Numbered from the stretch's first letter, positions 10,380 to 24,764 are shown. The stretch: 64,000 nt of DNA from Hyperoodon ampullatus (GCA_949752795.1 OX457071.1:32596800-32660799), one strand, 5' to 3'. Made by a program: numbers and translations. The notes: a model not told the origin generated them from the letters alone.

Positions 10380-12559
10380 AGGGCTTTAATATTCTCTTTC
10401 ACATGACTCTCTACATTTCTTGTATAGGGCACCTTAAACCCATTTACTTTTTGTAAGATTCTACCGTTGCATTTTCTACATATCCACATATCACAATTCA
10501 TTCTTACACAACATAGTACAACACTTCAAAATTTCTCCTCCCTTTTCTTCCCCTCTCTTTTTCTATTCCCTTGAGATTATCCAATTTCAAAGACTTAAGC
10601 TAATCCAAAGAATAAGAGAAAATTCAATAATTTTTTCAAGATTCGTAAATAAGATTCAACTTAGAATTTAGAACACTCAACTTTCACTTAACTTTTGGAA
10701 GCTACACTAAATTTTTTAAAAAGGATTTCCTTCTTTCCTTTTGCAGCAGTGGATTTTTTTTTTTAAACTATGCTTGGAAAATCACTAGATATTCTGCAGA
10801 AAACCTCAAGTGCCTTCTCATGTAATAGGGTGCAGACCAGTAGACAGTGCCAAGACAGAAATCTCTTGAAGAAAGAATCTTACTACTAACAACAAAAAGT
10901 CTAAAATAGAATTTAATACAGTAGATTCCCATATACTTCCAGTCCCAAATATGTCACACAATCAGTGAACAACTACTAGTATTAGAAAATCAATAGAGCT
11001 GAATAAATAGTAGTATGATCTTATAATTCAAAAACTAAAAATAAATGCTACTATTTTTTGTTTAACCAGTTTTATTGCTCTGTGACCTAATGATGTAGAA
11101 CACTTATTTTCCAAAGGAATTTAGGATCATTGTTATGTGGCAAGTAATTTCATGAGAAGGTTTGACCTCCACTCAGAAAGTTGATCAAACTTTCACAGTG
11201 CCAGACCATTAAGTCATTTTTGTTTCCTCCCTCAGTACCTGCCCTCCAAAGTGCATACTCTGCAGGTTAATCCACAGGACATAGTGAAAATGCCCAGATG
11301 TTCTCTGGAGTAATCCAACCCTGCATACTGATCAATCAGAGAATACATTGTCTTGCATACTGATCAGCCTTGAAAAATAAGGTTCACTAGCAGTAAAATG
11401 GAAAATGAAAGCAATCATCCACTTAAATTTGGATGTAAACATGATTTACCTCAAATACCCAGACAACTGCATAAAAGTAAGAGTTGTTACATTTTTGGTT
11501 TTGTTTTAATTTTCTGGGTAATTGCTTTGGATCTTTTCCTTTTGCTCGCGTAGACCTTGGGAAGGTCATATGAGTCCTATAAACCTGTAAAGGAGTAATT
11601 TGAAATACCATAAATAACAGAATATATGGTAACATATTTATTTGGGTTCTTTCAAATAAAAATATAAATTATTCACATATTTGTATGCTCTCAGGTTATA
11701 GGTGATTATCACTGTGCAAAATATTGTACCATGGATTCAATTTCTTTTACATTTATTTTAGCACACTATGATTTATAATCCTGTGAAGACTCATGTATTG
11801 CAAAAACCTTTAGAGAAGTATGTAATGTGTGCCAAATGGAAGAAAGATCTGCTTTTTTAAGGAATATATAAATGCATCCTAAGTGCATGCCATTTGATTC
11901 ATATACAGCAGCTTTCAAACGCTGCATGCAGTTCACAAGCTATTGGTAAGCATGCCTATTCGGAAAGTAGGGATAAATATGTGATGGAATATGGGAACAT
12001 TTGATGAAGTATGATAGGTATCAAAAGTCAAGTTATAAAAATTATTTATTGCTTACTTAGCCAAGCTTCTATAACTCTGTTTTTGCTAACATTTAAAGAG
12101 ACAAAATAAGAGCTAAGACTAATTTTAAAATTCTTTTATGTTTTCTATTATATTTCTAACTTGTATTCTAATTAGGAACTCCCAAAGATCAAGAATCCCC
12201 AGCTTCCTTGAGCAGCTGGACTCCCAGCTGGGCATGTTGTATGTGTAACAGCTTCAGTAATTTCCTTTCTTTTCATGTGTCTTTTCTCTAGGTTAGCTGC
12301 ATTGTTTAGAATGAGATTTCCTTTGCAGTCAGTACTGTGTCTATTGTTTTATTAAACAACCTGCTTTATAAACTCACATTTTACTTATTTTAGTCATTAC
12401 TAAAATTTTTTTGGATCAAACTCTTCTTGCAAAAGCCATTTATTCTTACCATTATTCGAATATAAACTCAAATATATTTAAAATAATCATTAAATACTTT
12501 ATATAATATGATATTTAACAAAGGGTTGATCATTATAAACACATTAAACTTTGTGATGC
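10380..12559. other. Unique AT-rich sequence, nothing recognised
   Basis: About 2.2 kb with no identifiable repeat, RNA gene or exon. The longest frame (11423-11635, minus) is short and unsupported. Confidence 0.4.
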
Positions 12560-12572
12560 GTAATCACAATTT

Positions 12573-12884
12573 TTTTTTTTTTTTGGGGGGGTAGGAGTTT
12601 ATTAATTAATTAATTAATTTTTGCTGTGTTGGGTCTTCGTTTCTGTGTAAGGGCTTTCTCTAATTGTGGCAAGCGGGGGCCACTCTTCATCGCGGTGCGC
12701 GGGCCTCTCACTATCGCGGCCTCTCTTGTTGCGGAGCACAGGCTTCAGACGCGCAGGCTCAGTAGTTGTGGCTCACGGGCCTAGTTGCTCCGTGGCATGT
12801 GGGATCCTCCCAGACCAGGGCTCGAACCCGTGTCCCCTGCATTAGCAGGCAGATTCTCAACCACTGCGCCACCAGGGAAGCCCC
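12573..12884 (-). mobile_element. CHR SINE, intermediate-length form
   Basis: Reverse copy with the same architecture as the one at 8271: T run, 'gtaggagtttattaattaa', 'gggtcttcgtttctgtg', 'gcgcgggcctctcactatcgcggcc', head ending 'ccaccagggaagcccc'. A perfect 13-bp target duplication, GTAATCACAATTT, is at 12560-12572 and 12885-12897. Confidence 0.93.
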
Positions 12885-12897
12885 GTAATCACAATTT

Positions 12898-13757
12898 GAA
12901 ATAGCTTTTATTATTTAGTTTCATAACAGAATACAGAAGACATATTGAGTAATGATAATTAAAGAATATTCATTTTAGAGCTTAGAGACCCTCCAATTTA
13001 AAGAAAATCATAGATGATTGAAGGGTTAAAATATAATCTGAATGAACAGAATTGGGATTTTTACTCTGGAGTAGAAGTAGTTAAAGTTTGACTTTATAAC
13101 AGTGGAAAATAAGTCAATCACCCAGTGCACGGATACAAAATTTCAGTCTAAGCTTAAACAAGAAGATGCCACTTCAAATTTCTCTCCTCTCACTGCCCTT
13201 CCCTGGAGTTTTTCCTCCTTCGTATAGGCCATTCTAACTTAGGTATACAGATACAGCTGCATGATCACAAGAGGAATTCATAGAGAATACCGACTAACAC
13301 AGCCATGCTGTGTTCCGTATTTGTATGACACAATCATATATAGTACCTAACTCTGAACAATAAATGCTATGTATCAGTCCCTCACGATATTCAAAGAACT
13401 TAAAATCATAGGCAAAAAGGCCTGAGTTTTAGGATTTTTTTTCTGCCCTAGAATAATATCTGTTGTTCAGAGTCTCATAACCCAATAAACATATCTCAGT
13501 CGCTTAAAGAAAAATTTCCTAATTCATTCCCTAAATCAAATTGATTGAGAACCTAGAAGAGTGAAAGAGGTGACAATGTTTTATAAGATAAGAGCTGATT
13601 TCATATCTTTTCATATCTAGAATTAAATAGTTCATATAAGGAGGAATCATAGAGATCATTAGATTCAGAACATTCTTTTCACCTGCTAATTTGCTAGTTG
13701 GCTTTGGATAACTAAAAGATATGGCTTATGGCAGTGCCTTAAAAAAAAAAAAAAAAC
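12898..13757. other. Unique sequence ending in an A run
   Basis: No repeat or gene was recognised up to an A run at 13741-13757 that abuts the L1 fragment beyond it. The A run has the wrong polarity to be that L1's tail. Confidence 0.4.
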
Positions 13758-15480
13758 CAACAAAATTACATCCCTCCCTCCAACCCCTGAAAAGTGGTGA
13801 TTTTTACTGTCTTCACAGATTTGCCTTTTCTAGAATATCATATACTTGGAATCATGCAGTATGTAGCCTTTTCAGATTGGCTTCTTTCATGCAATAATAT
13901 GCATTTGTGGCTCCTCCTTGTTATTTCTTTTTATCACTGAATCATATTCCATTGTCTGGATGTACCACAGTTTATTTATCCATTCACCTACTGAAGGACA
14001 TTTTTGTTGCTTCCAAATTTTGGTAATTATGAATAAATCTGCTATAAACATCTGTGTGCAGGTTTTTTTGTGGAGATAAGTTTTCAACTCTTTTGGGTGA
14101 ATACCAAAGAGTATGTTTATTGCATCATACAGTAAGAGTATGTTGAGTTTTGTAAGAAATCACCAAACTGTCTTCCCAAGTGGCTGTACTATTTTGCATT
14201 CCCAACAGCAATGAATGAGAGTTCCTGTTGCTACACATCTTCACCACACTTGGTGTTTTCCCGACATTAGCCATTCTAACAGATATGTAATGGTATCTCA
14301 TTGTTTTAATTTGCATTTCCTTAAACGATGTATGATGTGGAGCATCTTTTCATATGCTTATTTACCATCTATATATCTTCTTTGGCAAGCTGTTTATTAA
14401 GGTCACTAGCCCATTCTAAAATCTGGTTGTTTGTTTTCTCATTGTTGAATTGTAAGTGTTCTTTGTATATTTTTGGATAACAGTTCTTTATTAGATGTGT
14501 CCTTTGGAATATTTTATTCTTTTTATGGCTTCTTTTCTCATTCTCTTGACATTGTCTTTTGTGGAGCAAAAGTTTTTAATTTTAATGAAGTCCATCTTAT
14601 CAATTATTTTTTTCATGCACTATGTCTTTGATGTTATACTTAAAAAGTCATTACCATACCCGAGGCCATCTAGGTATTTTCCTATGTTATCTTCTAGGAA
14701 TTTTATAGGATTTTTTTTCCTGCACTTTACATTTAGGTCTATGACTCACTTTGAGTTAAGTCTGAGAAGGGTAGAAGGTCTGTTCTAGATTCATTTTTTT
14801 ACATTGGATGCCCAATTGTTCCAGCACCATTTGCTGAAATACAATCTTTGCTTCATTGTACTGGCTTTGCTTCTTTGTCAAAGGTCAGTTGACTATAATT
14901 ATATGGATCTATTTCTGTGATCTCTATTCTCTTCCGTTGATCTATTTGTCTGTTCTTTTGCCAATACCACACTGTCTTAATTACTGTAGCTTTATAGTAA
15001 GTCTTGAAGTTGGGTAACATGAGCTCTCTAACTTTGTTCTCTTTCAGTATTATGTCAGTTATTCTGTGTCTTTTGCCTCTCCATATACACTTTAGAATCA
15101 GTTTGTTGATATCCATAAAATAACTTGCTAGGATTTTGGCTGAGACTGCACTGAATCTGTAGATCAAATTGGGAAGAACTGACATCTTGACAATATTGGG
15201 TCTTCCCTTCCATAAACATGAAATTTCTCTTCATTTATTTGGTTCTTCTTTGATTTTGTTCATCAGAGTTTTAGAGTTTTCTTCATATAGATCTTGTAAG
15301 TATTTTGTTAGATTTATACCTAAGTATTTAATTTTTTGGATGCTAATGTAGACGGTATTGTGTTTATAATTTCGAATTCCACTTTGTTGTTGGTATAGGA
15401 AAGCAATTGATTTTTGATATTAACCTTGTTATAACTGCTTATTAGTTCCAGTTTTTCTACTGATCCTTTCTAATTTTCTA
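13758..15480 (-). mobile_element. Old L1 (ORF2 C-terminal part plus 3' region)
   Basis: Reverse-strand LINE-1. The 3' part ('agaatatcatatacttggaatcatgcagtatgtagcc', 'tattccattgtctggatgtaccac') is followed by ORF2 coding sequence up to about 15480. ORF2 pieces are readable in several frames at 13887-14087, 14125-14316, 14369-14569 and 14853-15185. It is a dead copy broken by frameshifts and stops. No target duplication is obvious. Its 3' end differs from the younger cetartiodactyl L1 tails elsewhere in the window, so it is an older L1M-type insertion. Confidence 0.9.
14853..15185 (-). pseudogene. L1 ORF2p C-terminal fragment (dead)
   Basis: A 110-residue open frame with hallmarks of the C-terminal region of L1 ORF2p: 'IYRFSAV', 'LILKCIWRGKRHRI', '[21 protein letters not shown]', and 'IDPYNYSQLTFDK'. 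It lies downstream of the reverse transcriptase domain, whose catalytic region is absent because the L1 is truncated. The frame breaks toward the C-terminus and continues in other frames at 14369-14569 and 13887-14087. It is non-functional. Confidence 0.88.
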
Positions 15481-16761
15481 CATAGATGTGTTTCTTTTTT
15501 CACTTGTTTTAATAATTTTGTTGAGAGAGACTTCTTGTATGCTACAAAAATGTAATAAAAATTGAGAAATGAAAATTTTAATATAATTCTCGGACAGTTA
15601 AAATTTTCTAATTTTAGGGAGTTTGTAGAGTTCTTCCCATATAGTAGAAATTCTCTCTTTCACTCAGGAGCCATATTTAGTAATTAAAAAAAAAAGTAGG
15701 GGTATTAGGGCAAAGAGTTAAGTTAATGCAAAAACAACAAAAAGTCCAACAGAAGTTGCTTAAAGTGTTGTTTTCTTTTTTCATGTGGCAAGGCTTCCTT
15801 GCTTCATATGATTATTCAGAAACCTATGCTTCCTCCATTTTCTGCTATTCTCTAGGATGTATTTCTAATTTCTGTGAAAGCTGTGTTTCATCTGCGTTCT
15901 TAAGGGGTATAAGTATGAAGAAGCAATAACACAGACACAAGTTGTGACACAGCTTTGACCCTGAAATGTTTTAAGAACTAGGTCTGGAATTGGCAGCCAC
16001 CATTTATGGTCACATGCCATTGCCAAGAATTTAGTCACATGGTCACAACTAACTGCATGCCATGGGGTGAATAGGAAATGTATTCCTAGAGAGACATGCC
16101 AGCTACCACTCTATTACTATGCAAGAAGGTGACAACTTACTTGGCTAGACAATTAACAATCTTTGCCAGAGTAAGTTAAAGCAGAGAATGATGATGATGA
16201 TGATGAACATACCAATCTTGACCATTTTATTTTAACTTAAGACCAAGTCTATATTTATTTTAAAATATTCCAATATAGGGCAAATACTCTCCTTTGAAAA
16301 TGGACCTATCCCAATAAAACCCAACATAATCTTTCTTCCATTAATTATATTTATAATGCATTTCTATGATATTATGTATTGATTTTCTTACAGTGAGTTA
16401 AACTCACAAAGCAATATGATTACAAAATAACTTTTAGATTTATATTTTCTGCATTTTTTGTAGCTCTCTTTTCCCCACCTGAATTGACACCTTTTTAATG
16501 ACATTTTTAAATTTTATAATGTTTTCCTTATATGAAAAATCTTTATGCAATATACTATTAAATTATATTTTTACAATAATAAGAACAATTGCCAAAACAG
16601 ATTCAGGAACAAGCAACTGACCCTGCATAAGTACTCAGCTCACCTGGCAGGAGCAGAAAGGGCCTGGAAGTTCTAGAAATTCACCAACGGTTGTGAGCAT
16701 CCCCTGTGCCAGTAGCATCAGTTCCTGCATTGTATCAAGGGAATACTCAATGTCAGTTAAT
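15481..16761. other. Unique AT-rich sequence with a short GAT repeat
   Basis: No gene or repeat family was recognised. There is a small (GAT)n tract at about 16189-16206. Confidence 0.4.
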
Positions 16762-16776
16762 CTAAGGAGTTGTTTA

Positions 16777-17158
16777 TAATACATTTTTAAAAGGGAACTT
16801 TATTATTTTAATTTATAAAATCAAAATTTTATATTTTTGCTGCATTGGGTCTTCATTGCTGCATGCGGGCTTTCTCTAGTTGCGGTGAGCCGGGGCTACT
16901 CTTCATTGCAGTGCGTGGGCTTCTCATTGCAGTGGCTTCTCTTATTGCGGAGCACGGGCTCTAGGCGCACAGGCTTCAGTAGTTGTGGCTCGTGGGCTCA
17001 GTAGTTGTGGCTCGTGGGCTCTAGAGCGCAGGCTCAGTAGCTGTGGCACATGGGCTTGGCTGCTCCGTGGCATGTGGGATCTTCCCGGACCAAGGCTCGA
17101 ACCCGTGTCTCCTGCATTGGCAGGCAGATTCTTAACCACTGCATCATCAGATAAGCTC
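16777..17158 (-). mobile_element. CHR-1-type (long) SINE
   Basis: Reverse long form: 'tttgctgcattgggtcttcattgctgcatgcgggctttctctagttgcgg', duplicated 'cagtagttgtggctcgtgggct' modules, then the head with 'gcatcatcagataagctcc' replacing the usual 'gcgccaccagggaagtcc'. The target duplication is CTAAGGAGTTGTTTA at 16762-16776 and CTAGGAGTTGTTTA at 17159-17172. Divergence and mutated head suggest an older copy. Confidence 0.9.
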
Positions 17159-17172
17159 CTAGGAGTTGTTTA

Positions 17173-17691
17173 AATGGAGATTAATTCACAGAGGGTTTTT
17201 TTGTTTTTTGTTTTTTGTGTATTTTTTACTGCAATTAGAGATGTTTGTCTATGGTGGCATATGGTCCTACAAATAATTGGAGAATAAAGTATTTTCTTGT
17301 TGACTGTGGATAGGAGTGTACAGATCTAAGGCTGAACTAAAAATATGCTTACATTCATACACCTGCATGGTTTATCTAATTTGCATGTAAGAACTGCTAT
17401 ATTATGTCTATTTCAATTTCTTGTAACTATAGGTTTGTCATTTAGAAGTATAAATATCCTGAGAATTTTTGCATGTGGTAGGTTATATCTAGTGATTGTA
17501 TTCTCCTTTAAATGTGATATATAGCATCAAGAACAGGAAAACTTTCACATTACAGTAACATGACTGTTCTTATTAATAGCCACAGATAAATGAGTTCCCC
17601 ATCTGATAAGGGTGAAAATATTGTCGTATATACCAAACCTATTCAAAATACTATTGTATATACCAAGCCCATTCTTTAATTCAGTAGTTCT
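17173..17691. other. Unique sequence, nothing recognised
   Basis: There is a short (GTTTTTT)n-like tract at 17196-17217; otherwise I see nothing identifiable. Confidence 0.35.
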
Positions 17692-17815
17692 CAAACTGCG
17701 TGTCTTCAACAGCAGCATTAGCAATACCAGAGAACTTGCTAGAAAGGAAGATTCTTACATGCACTCCAGGCTCACAGAATTAGAAACCCTCAGATAAGAT
17801 GCAGTAATCAATTAC
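17692..17815 (+). mobile_element. hAT-Charlie relic (MER5/MER20-like), 3' incomplete
   Basis: Begins with the terminal-repeat-like CAGTAGTTCTCAAACT, then 'cagcagcattagcaatacc', 'gaacttgctagaaa', 'attagaaaccctcagat', an order typical of small hAT-Charlie elements. The right terminal repeat is not visible, so it is truncated or decayed. Confidence 0.6.
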
Positions 17816-19693
17816 ACCAAATCCTCAAAGACCTCTCAGAGGAGAGTTGAGTCTGTTCCCCCAGCACTCTGCACCTACGTCTGCATCTAAGCACCCATGA
17901 GTGTGTGCTTCTGCGTCTGTCTGTGCAGATTTTCCTCTGCAGTCTTCTTCCCCTCACTTCCATTTTTCGAATTTGCCACCACATTGAAAGCAACACCAAA
18001 GTCTAGCCCAAAGTGATTCTAGTAGAGCAGTATGGCTTCTGGATTGGTTGCCTGTCTGTGTTCTAGAAACTCATCATTTTAGTAACAAGTCCCTTTATTT
18101 TCTATTATTTGTTCCAGCAGAATTAACATTAGGATAATTATTTTTTGAAAAAGGAAGAAAACAGGTATTCCTAAAGAACAATAAAGGGTTTGTCTGTTAT
18201 TTGCATTTTAGTATTCAATTTATAAAGTATTTACTGAACATTCAATATGCGTCTGGCATGGTGACATACGTTAGGGGTAACAGAACATTTCCAACGTGTA
18301 TTCAATATTTTTTATCTTACACTTGTGATGGACACAAAGGTTATTATACAATTCTGCCAATCTTACACAAAGTAGCACTTACTAATGCAGTTCCAAGATT
18401 TTGTAATAATGTAGGTTCTTCTATAAAATTTACCCAGTGTGATGCTATTATTTTTAGCTGACAAATTTTGAATGGGTTTCAAAGATTGGTAACAATTTCA
18501 TATTTATTATAAAATCATTAATTTCTAGAATTATCTTTTAATAATATATTATTATATTAATTAACATTTAGATTAAAGATATCTAATTATATGTCTCATC
18601 TTAATTTTTTTCTTCAATATGGACCAGCAGTATTATTAGAGTTGTTCTTTATATAATAATTTTCTGACATTCCTAAAGGTATTGTTGGACCAACCAAACT
18701 TATTATCATTTATACTAGTCTATATTACAGATTTTTCTCCATTAGCTTAAAAATGTTTGCCAGCATCTCATAAAGCTACTAAATCTGGATATATGTTTTT
18801 TAAATGATATTATTTTCCAGGTGGGTTTTCCTGGTTATTGTCAAATCAAGTAATCATGACTCAGTTACTTTAAAAATTGAAACAAAACAGTTTATAATTC
18901 ATTATTTCACAAAGGTATGCCTATTTCATGACAACTACACCTTTATTATTGGCATAACAGAAAAAAGGCTCTTGTGGTGAAAAATGAGAAGAAATTAAGT
19001 TGGCAGTTTAGAATGGGGAATGACACTTAAAGTGAGCTCTGTGATTCATGTCGAATAATCTATCCTTCTAACATATTCAGCAGCTAATTATAATGCTCCT
19101 CTAAATCAATCTGTTTTATAACCATATTTTTTAAGACTACTCTTCAAAAGCTAAATATAGCCCCAGACTCCTCAAAATTAGAGTGTTTCCAGGAAAATGG
19201 TGACTTTAAAAGAAATGTTCTAAATGTCAAATTTGGACAATTGAAACCCTAGAAGTGATAGCACTCAATGAGTCAAGAATTTATTCTACAATAAATTTTC
19301 ATTTAAGGCTCTGAGCAAAATCACAACTACTTGTCCTACTTTTGGAGATCTCATTGCCTTTTTCTGCAGTGCTGGCTTACTGGTTGTGAATTTTAACTAT
19401 AGTTCATCTCTGTGATGAAATGGCACCTATATGTTTCTCTTAAAAATACCTTTTCACCTAGACAATTGAGATCAGCACTCTAAATTTCTACAAAAAAGCA
19501 GTTTGCCTCATTGACCCTTTACCTGTTAAGGTAAAACAAAGTAGAATAACTAGGACTAAGTATTTTCAATATACTGGCCTGAATTGCCTCTAAAATCTAG
19601 GGTTTTCTGAAGGTTGGAACTATATAGTAATAAATATAGAAATAATAACCCTACATAATATATCCTCAAACCAAACTTATTACCTTACTAAAA
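17816..19693. other. Unique AT-rich sequence, nothing recognised
   Basis: No repeat is assigned with confidence. 18215-18290 vaguely resembles an L2/MIR edge ('aagtatttactgaacattcaatatgcgtctggcatgg') but is too short to call. Confidence 0.35.
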
Positions 19694-19975
19694 TCTTTTT
19701 TTTAATGAAGTATAGTTGATTTACAATGTTGTGTTAGCTTCAGGTGTACAGCAAAGTTATTCAGTAATACATGTACATATATCCATTCTTTTCCAGATTC
19801 TTTTCCCGTATAGGTTATTACAGAATATTGAGTAGAGTTCATGGTGCAATCCAGTAGGTCCTTTTTGATCATTTATTTTATCTATAGTAGTGTGTATATG
19901 TTAATCCCAAACTCCTAATTTATCTCTCCCCTCCCACTTCCCCTTTGGTAACCATAAGTTTGTTTTCTATGTCTC
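19694..19975 (-). mobile_element. L1 3' UTR fragment
   Basis: Reverse L1 tail: T run at 19696-19703, then 'atgaagtatagttgatttacaatgttgtgttag', 'caggtgtacagcaaagttattcag', 'gtagtgtgtatatgttaatcccaaactcc', 'aaccataagtttgttttctatg'. The distal edge is fuzzy and no clear target duplication could be read. Confidence 0.85.
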
Positions 19976-22900
19976 TATCACTTCCATCTTTAAAATATAT
20001 TAATTGTATTTGTTTCTTTAAACTGGCAATGGGAAGGTGACAAGAACCCAAAGAAAAATATTGTAAGTATTCAAGAACCTACCAAATTAACATAACTTAA
20101 CATTCTACCAACTATTATAAATTGAGAATACTAAATTCTCTGAAATATCTCTAAACTCCAACTTTAGGTTTGGATATGTAGGATACAGCATCATTCACTA
20201 TTCTGTGTTAAAACATGCATTGAGTTGTTTCCATTTATACTGCATCAAAGCAGTTGAGATCCAATTGAAAAGTTTCTTTAGACAGCCATTGTGTGGGAAC
20301 ATGATGTCAATATTAATAAAGGCTGAATTTCCCCTTGGCTCACTTCTTACAGATAAGCTTTTCAATAATACACTGCTTGCACCAAAGGTCTGATGGGACT
20401 GGGAATAGTAAAAAACACTAATAGAAGAATGTTGAATGTTTTTATATTAAATTTCCCCACAGGCAAACTGAAAAGCCTACTTAGAGAACGCCAATCAACA
20501 TGGCACTTATTAAATGTAACAAGAGTCCTGTTACAACAGATCTTTAAAGTCCTAAAAATGAATTAGGAAATAGGGACAAAAGACAAATGTGCATTCATTT
20601 TTAAGTGCAAGCCCTGGACATCTCACTTGATGTGCACTAAATTGGCCCTGGCTTATTTGATCTTCAAAAACTACCCATTTATGTGAGCTCACAACTTTTA
20701 AAATTCTTTTACTTGAAAGAAGTAGTGGACTCTTTTACCTAAAATGAATTCTAGATATTTGTCTTACTAACCTATCCAGCAGAAACAAAAGTTTTATACA
20801 GAAATTGTCATATTCTACTTATTTAAAAAATAATAAAAGAAATAAAACACCAGGACAGTGACTAAAGTAATAATTGGATAAACTGGAGATAAAGAAGCAG
20901 TTGTTTAAATTATTTAATGTGAACCTAGCAGATGTAGTGCAACTTAGAGCAAAAATAAACACTTGGGGTTCTTGAATATTGTTTCAAAATAACAACTCAG
21001 GGTTTGTTGTTTATTCACAGACTCACCAACCATCACTTTTATCTGAAGTTAAGCAATATTAAGGTGATGACAAATATATTAAATCTGCCCATCTCTGAGA
21101 ACTAGAACCCCAAGCTGAGACTAACTTGGGTTCAGCAGTGGAAAAAAAAAAAAAAAACAAAACTCAGTTGCTAAACATTAGTTATTTCTCAAAGATAGAA
21201 GAGAAAATGGGAGACTTCAGGATAAAAAGTAATGACTTAGGACCATTTTTTTTTAATTATGGATTCTAGAATTCTGTTAAATATCACGATGTTTCTATTT
21301 CCTTGGAAAACAAAGAACTTTCCACAAAGGAACTTCCCATAAAACCAATTAAATTTCCCAATGTCCAGGAAAATAAGATTTAAAAAATTTTTTTAAGTGG
21401 GCATTATTATGATAAATTCCAGAATAGCATAAATGGCATACATCTCCTATATTCTTCAACAAAAATGTATTGATTGTATACAATGTATTTGACACTATAT
21501 GTTTGTATATGTATATATGTATACAAAGCATGTATACGTTTTTAAAAATTGAATAAGTCTTTCAAATACAGTTAGTCATTCAACTTACTTGGATTTCTCT
21601 ATAAAAATTAAGTAAAATTTTAGTTAAAACTTATAGAAGATGATAGAATCTTTGAATTTCAATTTATGGATTAAGAGGTAAAGCTACTTGCCTTTATGGA
21701 ATATCTGAATAATTTATCAGCATGACTTTCACTGAATTTTATATTACTAGTGAAGTTTGCCAAGATGCAAAAAATTGGTCAGGATATATATTTTTATTTA
21801 GAGTATTATGTATTTCTTTTCAAATTCAATTTGAATCCTCAGTGTGGAGAGAATTTCAAGAGTGGGCTCAACTTTTGGACACTTGCATAGCCATGGCAAG
21901 CTCTGGATTTTTATTGATGCTTTGATCAGAATACAATTTATCCATTTTGAAATACAGTAAGGTTATTTTTTCACAAACGTCATACACTCACTCTATTTTT
22001 TTACTGGCACTGTTTTATGTCAATTCATACAGTTTTGTAACTTTATGTTGATCACTAATAAGAATCTGTTGTGAATATAGAGCTTTTTCTCTGATCTACT
22101 GTTTGGACTTACAGGATTTATTTTTGCTTTGGGTTGTGGAATTTATTACAACTACAGTGTAATTCTGTTATTTATAAGCTCCTATAAGAAAAGATTCATA
22201 TCTGAATGCTCTTGGTATCTTACCTGGTGCCTATCATCAGACCTTACAATTTGTAGATACTTAATTAAAATATTTTCTTAGTAATAATAACAATGTGATT
22301 TTTTCCCAAGGAAGATACTGAAACATAATCTAAAAGTATCATGAACTGAATTTGTTTAAAGTCTATACTTTTAAAATCATTTACGTAATATTACAACCCT
22401 AATGTTCCAGTTTTGAACTCTGTCATTTTTGGTACAATTAAAATTACAATTAAGATAGGTTAAGTCTAGTTCAATAAGCCTTTCTCTTTTTGTAAACACC
22501 AAAATTTCATTCAACTACACATAAATACATTTTATTCTTTTCTTGAAAACAATGGTGACAAAGTGGCACCTCATTCTTACTCCTTCTTATACTTTGGGAT
22601 TTTTATCATGGCATTTATATCCTGGTGGCTGATTTTATAGTGCAGGCAGTTTGGTTGTTCCAACTGAAGTGGAAAAATGGCATTTAATGGTGACTGAAGC
22701 TAAAAATCAGATTAGCATGACAACTAAAACAAACAAAAAGAAACAAACAAAAAAACTCTAAGTTTTCTCTTCCCTTTTGATCTAAAATGAAACTTCACAA
22801 AAGCATATGTTTCCTCTATATGGAAGGGGGGACTTACTCTAATTATTTACACAAGTTCTCAGAGCATCTGCTCATAGTCGTTTGTTAAACAGTTCTTACA

Positions 22901-24764
22901 TTTGATTTCATTGGTAGACCTACACTAGCATCCCTGAAGATCACATAATTACGCGGTTTCTTCGTAAACTGCAAACCTGAGTAATGTTACTTCTCTAGAG
23001 TAAACTGAGACCCTACTTCATTGCTCGTTGCCACAATTTTAATTACTCAGATACCAATGTAATTTGGGCTATGAAAAAGATGTCACATTTAGCCTTTAAG
23101 TGGCCATATATCTGTGTGTGTCTTTAAATTTATACTGAACTTTTCTATTTTCCCTAAACTTCTATTTCCTCTTAAGTATGAAAGATGAAACTAAATATTT
23201 AAAAGTAAATAGCAGCTTAACTTTTTCTATTTTTTTTCTACTGGATTATCTTTTTTTTTTTTTTTAATTCCTCAGTTTCCACAGATTCTAACAATTAATA
23301 TTTTGGAAATGTAAGTCCAGACCTGATCTTGTACAGCTAGAATATTGCTTTGTGTCCCTTGTATATAATACAACTTCCACTCCAGTTATATATATTTATA
23401 TTTTACAAATCCTGCCATTGGTAACTTCTGATGCAATGTTGCCATAATATTTGGATTATGCGCCAAAGTGTGAACACTAACTTTTAAGAATATTCAAAAT
23501 TTAAAAAAGGAAAAACATAACATTATTGTTGATGTTTAAAATATACTGTTCTTTTATTTAAACTTGGTTCAGTACATGGACAAAAATGTATGGAGACAAA
23601 AGTTTTATGTAAATACTTGATATGAGGTAAAGATTTTAAAAATCTAAGCATTGCAGTTAATTGTTTGTGATGGTTTCATGTAGTTCTTTATAAATAAGAA
23701 ATAATATTTAAAAATGAATACCAGAACATGTCAAAGTGATCTATATATAATCAAATAAAAATCAGACAATTTGAAGGCAAATTATTCTAAAGTGCTTCTA
23801 AGTTTCACCCACTCATGTCTCTGACATTTCTTTTCCTGTTACTAAATTTGACAAAAAGATCCTTGGAAAAGGGAAGAAAAAAGATTTTTTTTTGACATTA
23901 AACTTCTGAGCCTCAGTATCTTCTGTCTGTAATTTGAGAATAGATATCCATCTTATCTTGTTATCATAGAAAATCAGATGATTAAAAACTAAGTAAAAAC
24001 TGTGAAGACATAAATATGATGTTATATGTGGAAGGATAAATTTATTTGATCTTATATAAAACTAGTTATCAGTAAAAACATAACAGGGCTAACATAGAAA
24101 ACAATGTTCAATGCATTTACCTATCCCGACAATGAGGTTTAATTGGGGTATTTTACATATATATTCAAATCTTCATTTGTATGGTAACATGGTCTAGTGA
24201 TTAGTACACTGATTACAAGTGAAAAATTCAAGTCCGTTTTCAGTACCAATACTCACCATTTATACTCCGTGGGGTAATTTTTAAAACTGCATGTCCATAT
24301 TTTTCTAACTACAAAATACTTGTCGCAAAATTAAAGGATGTCTAAGAGTGAATAATGTTTGCTCTTAATTCTGTGGAGAGAAGAACCATAGAAATATAGT
24401 TCAAAATTTAAAACATCACCAATGTGATGTTCAAGTTGAAAGTTTCCCAAAGTAAAGAGACAAAGATGACATCCATTTCAGCTTTTTCTCTTTCCTTGAA
24501 TTTCTGATTTATATGACTCAAAAGGTTAATCTTAGTAAAGCACAGGGAAAAGATAGTTATCCAAGTGATATTTTTAGCCATTTCTACAGGTATGATATAT
24601 TAAAGGGTGCATTTAGGAGGCCAAGAAATTTAGGAAAATAACACACATCGCAGTTTTAACATTGCTGACTTCTTGTCCTAGATATAAAATGATCAACTTG
24701 GAAAGCCATAGTCAGAATTTGACTAGAATAGACAATAAGACCATAATTTCAATTCAGTTCTTTT
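19976..24764. other. Long AT-rich stretch with no recognisable repeat or gene
   Basis: Nearly 4.8 kb without any SINE, LTR or L1 that I can recognise. Contains short homopolymers (A run 21140-21156, T runs near 23249-23265). Open frames are short and unsupported. It may be ordinary desert or may hide conserved non-coding elements, which cannot be told from one sequence. Confidence 0.4.

Noticed and set aside
13741..13757. A run that could be the poly(A) tail of the neighbouring L1
   Set aside because: The L1 is in reverse orientation, so its tail should be a T run at this end. The A run belongs to something else or is a simple repeat.
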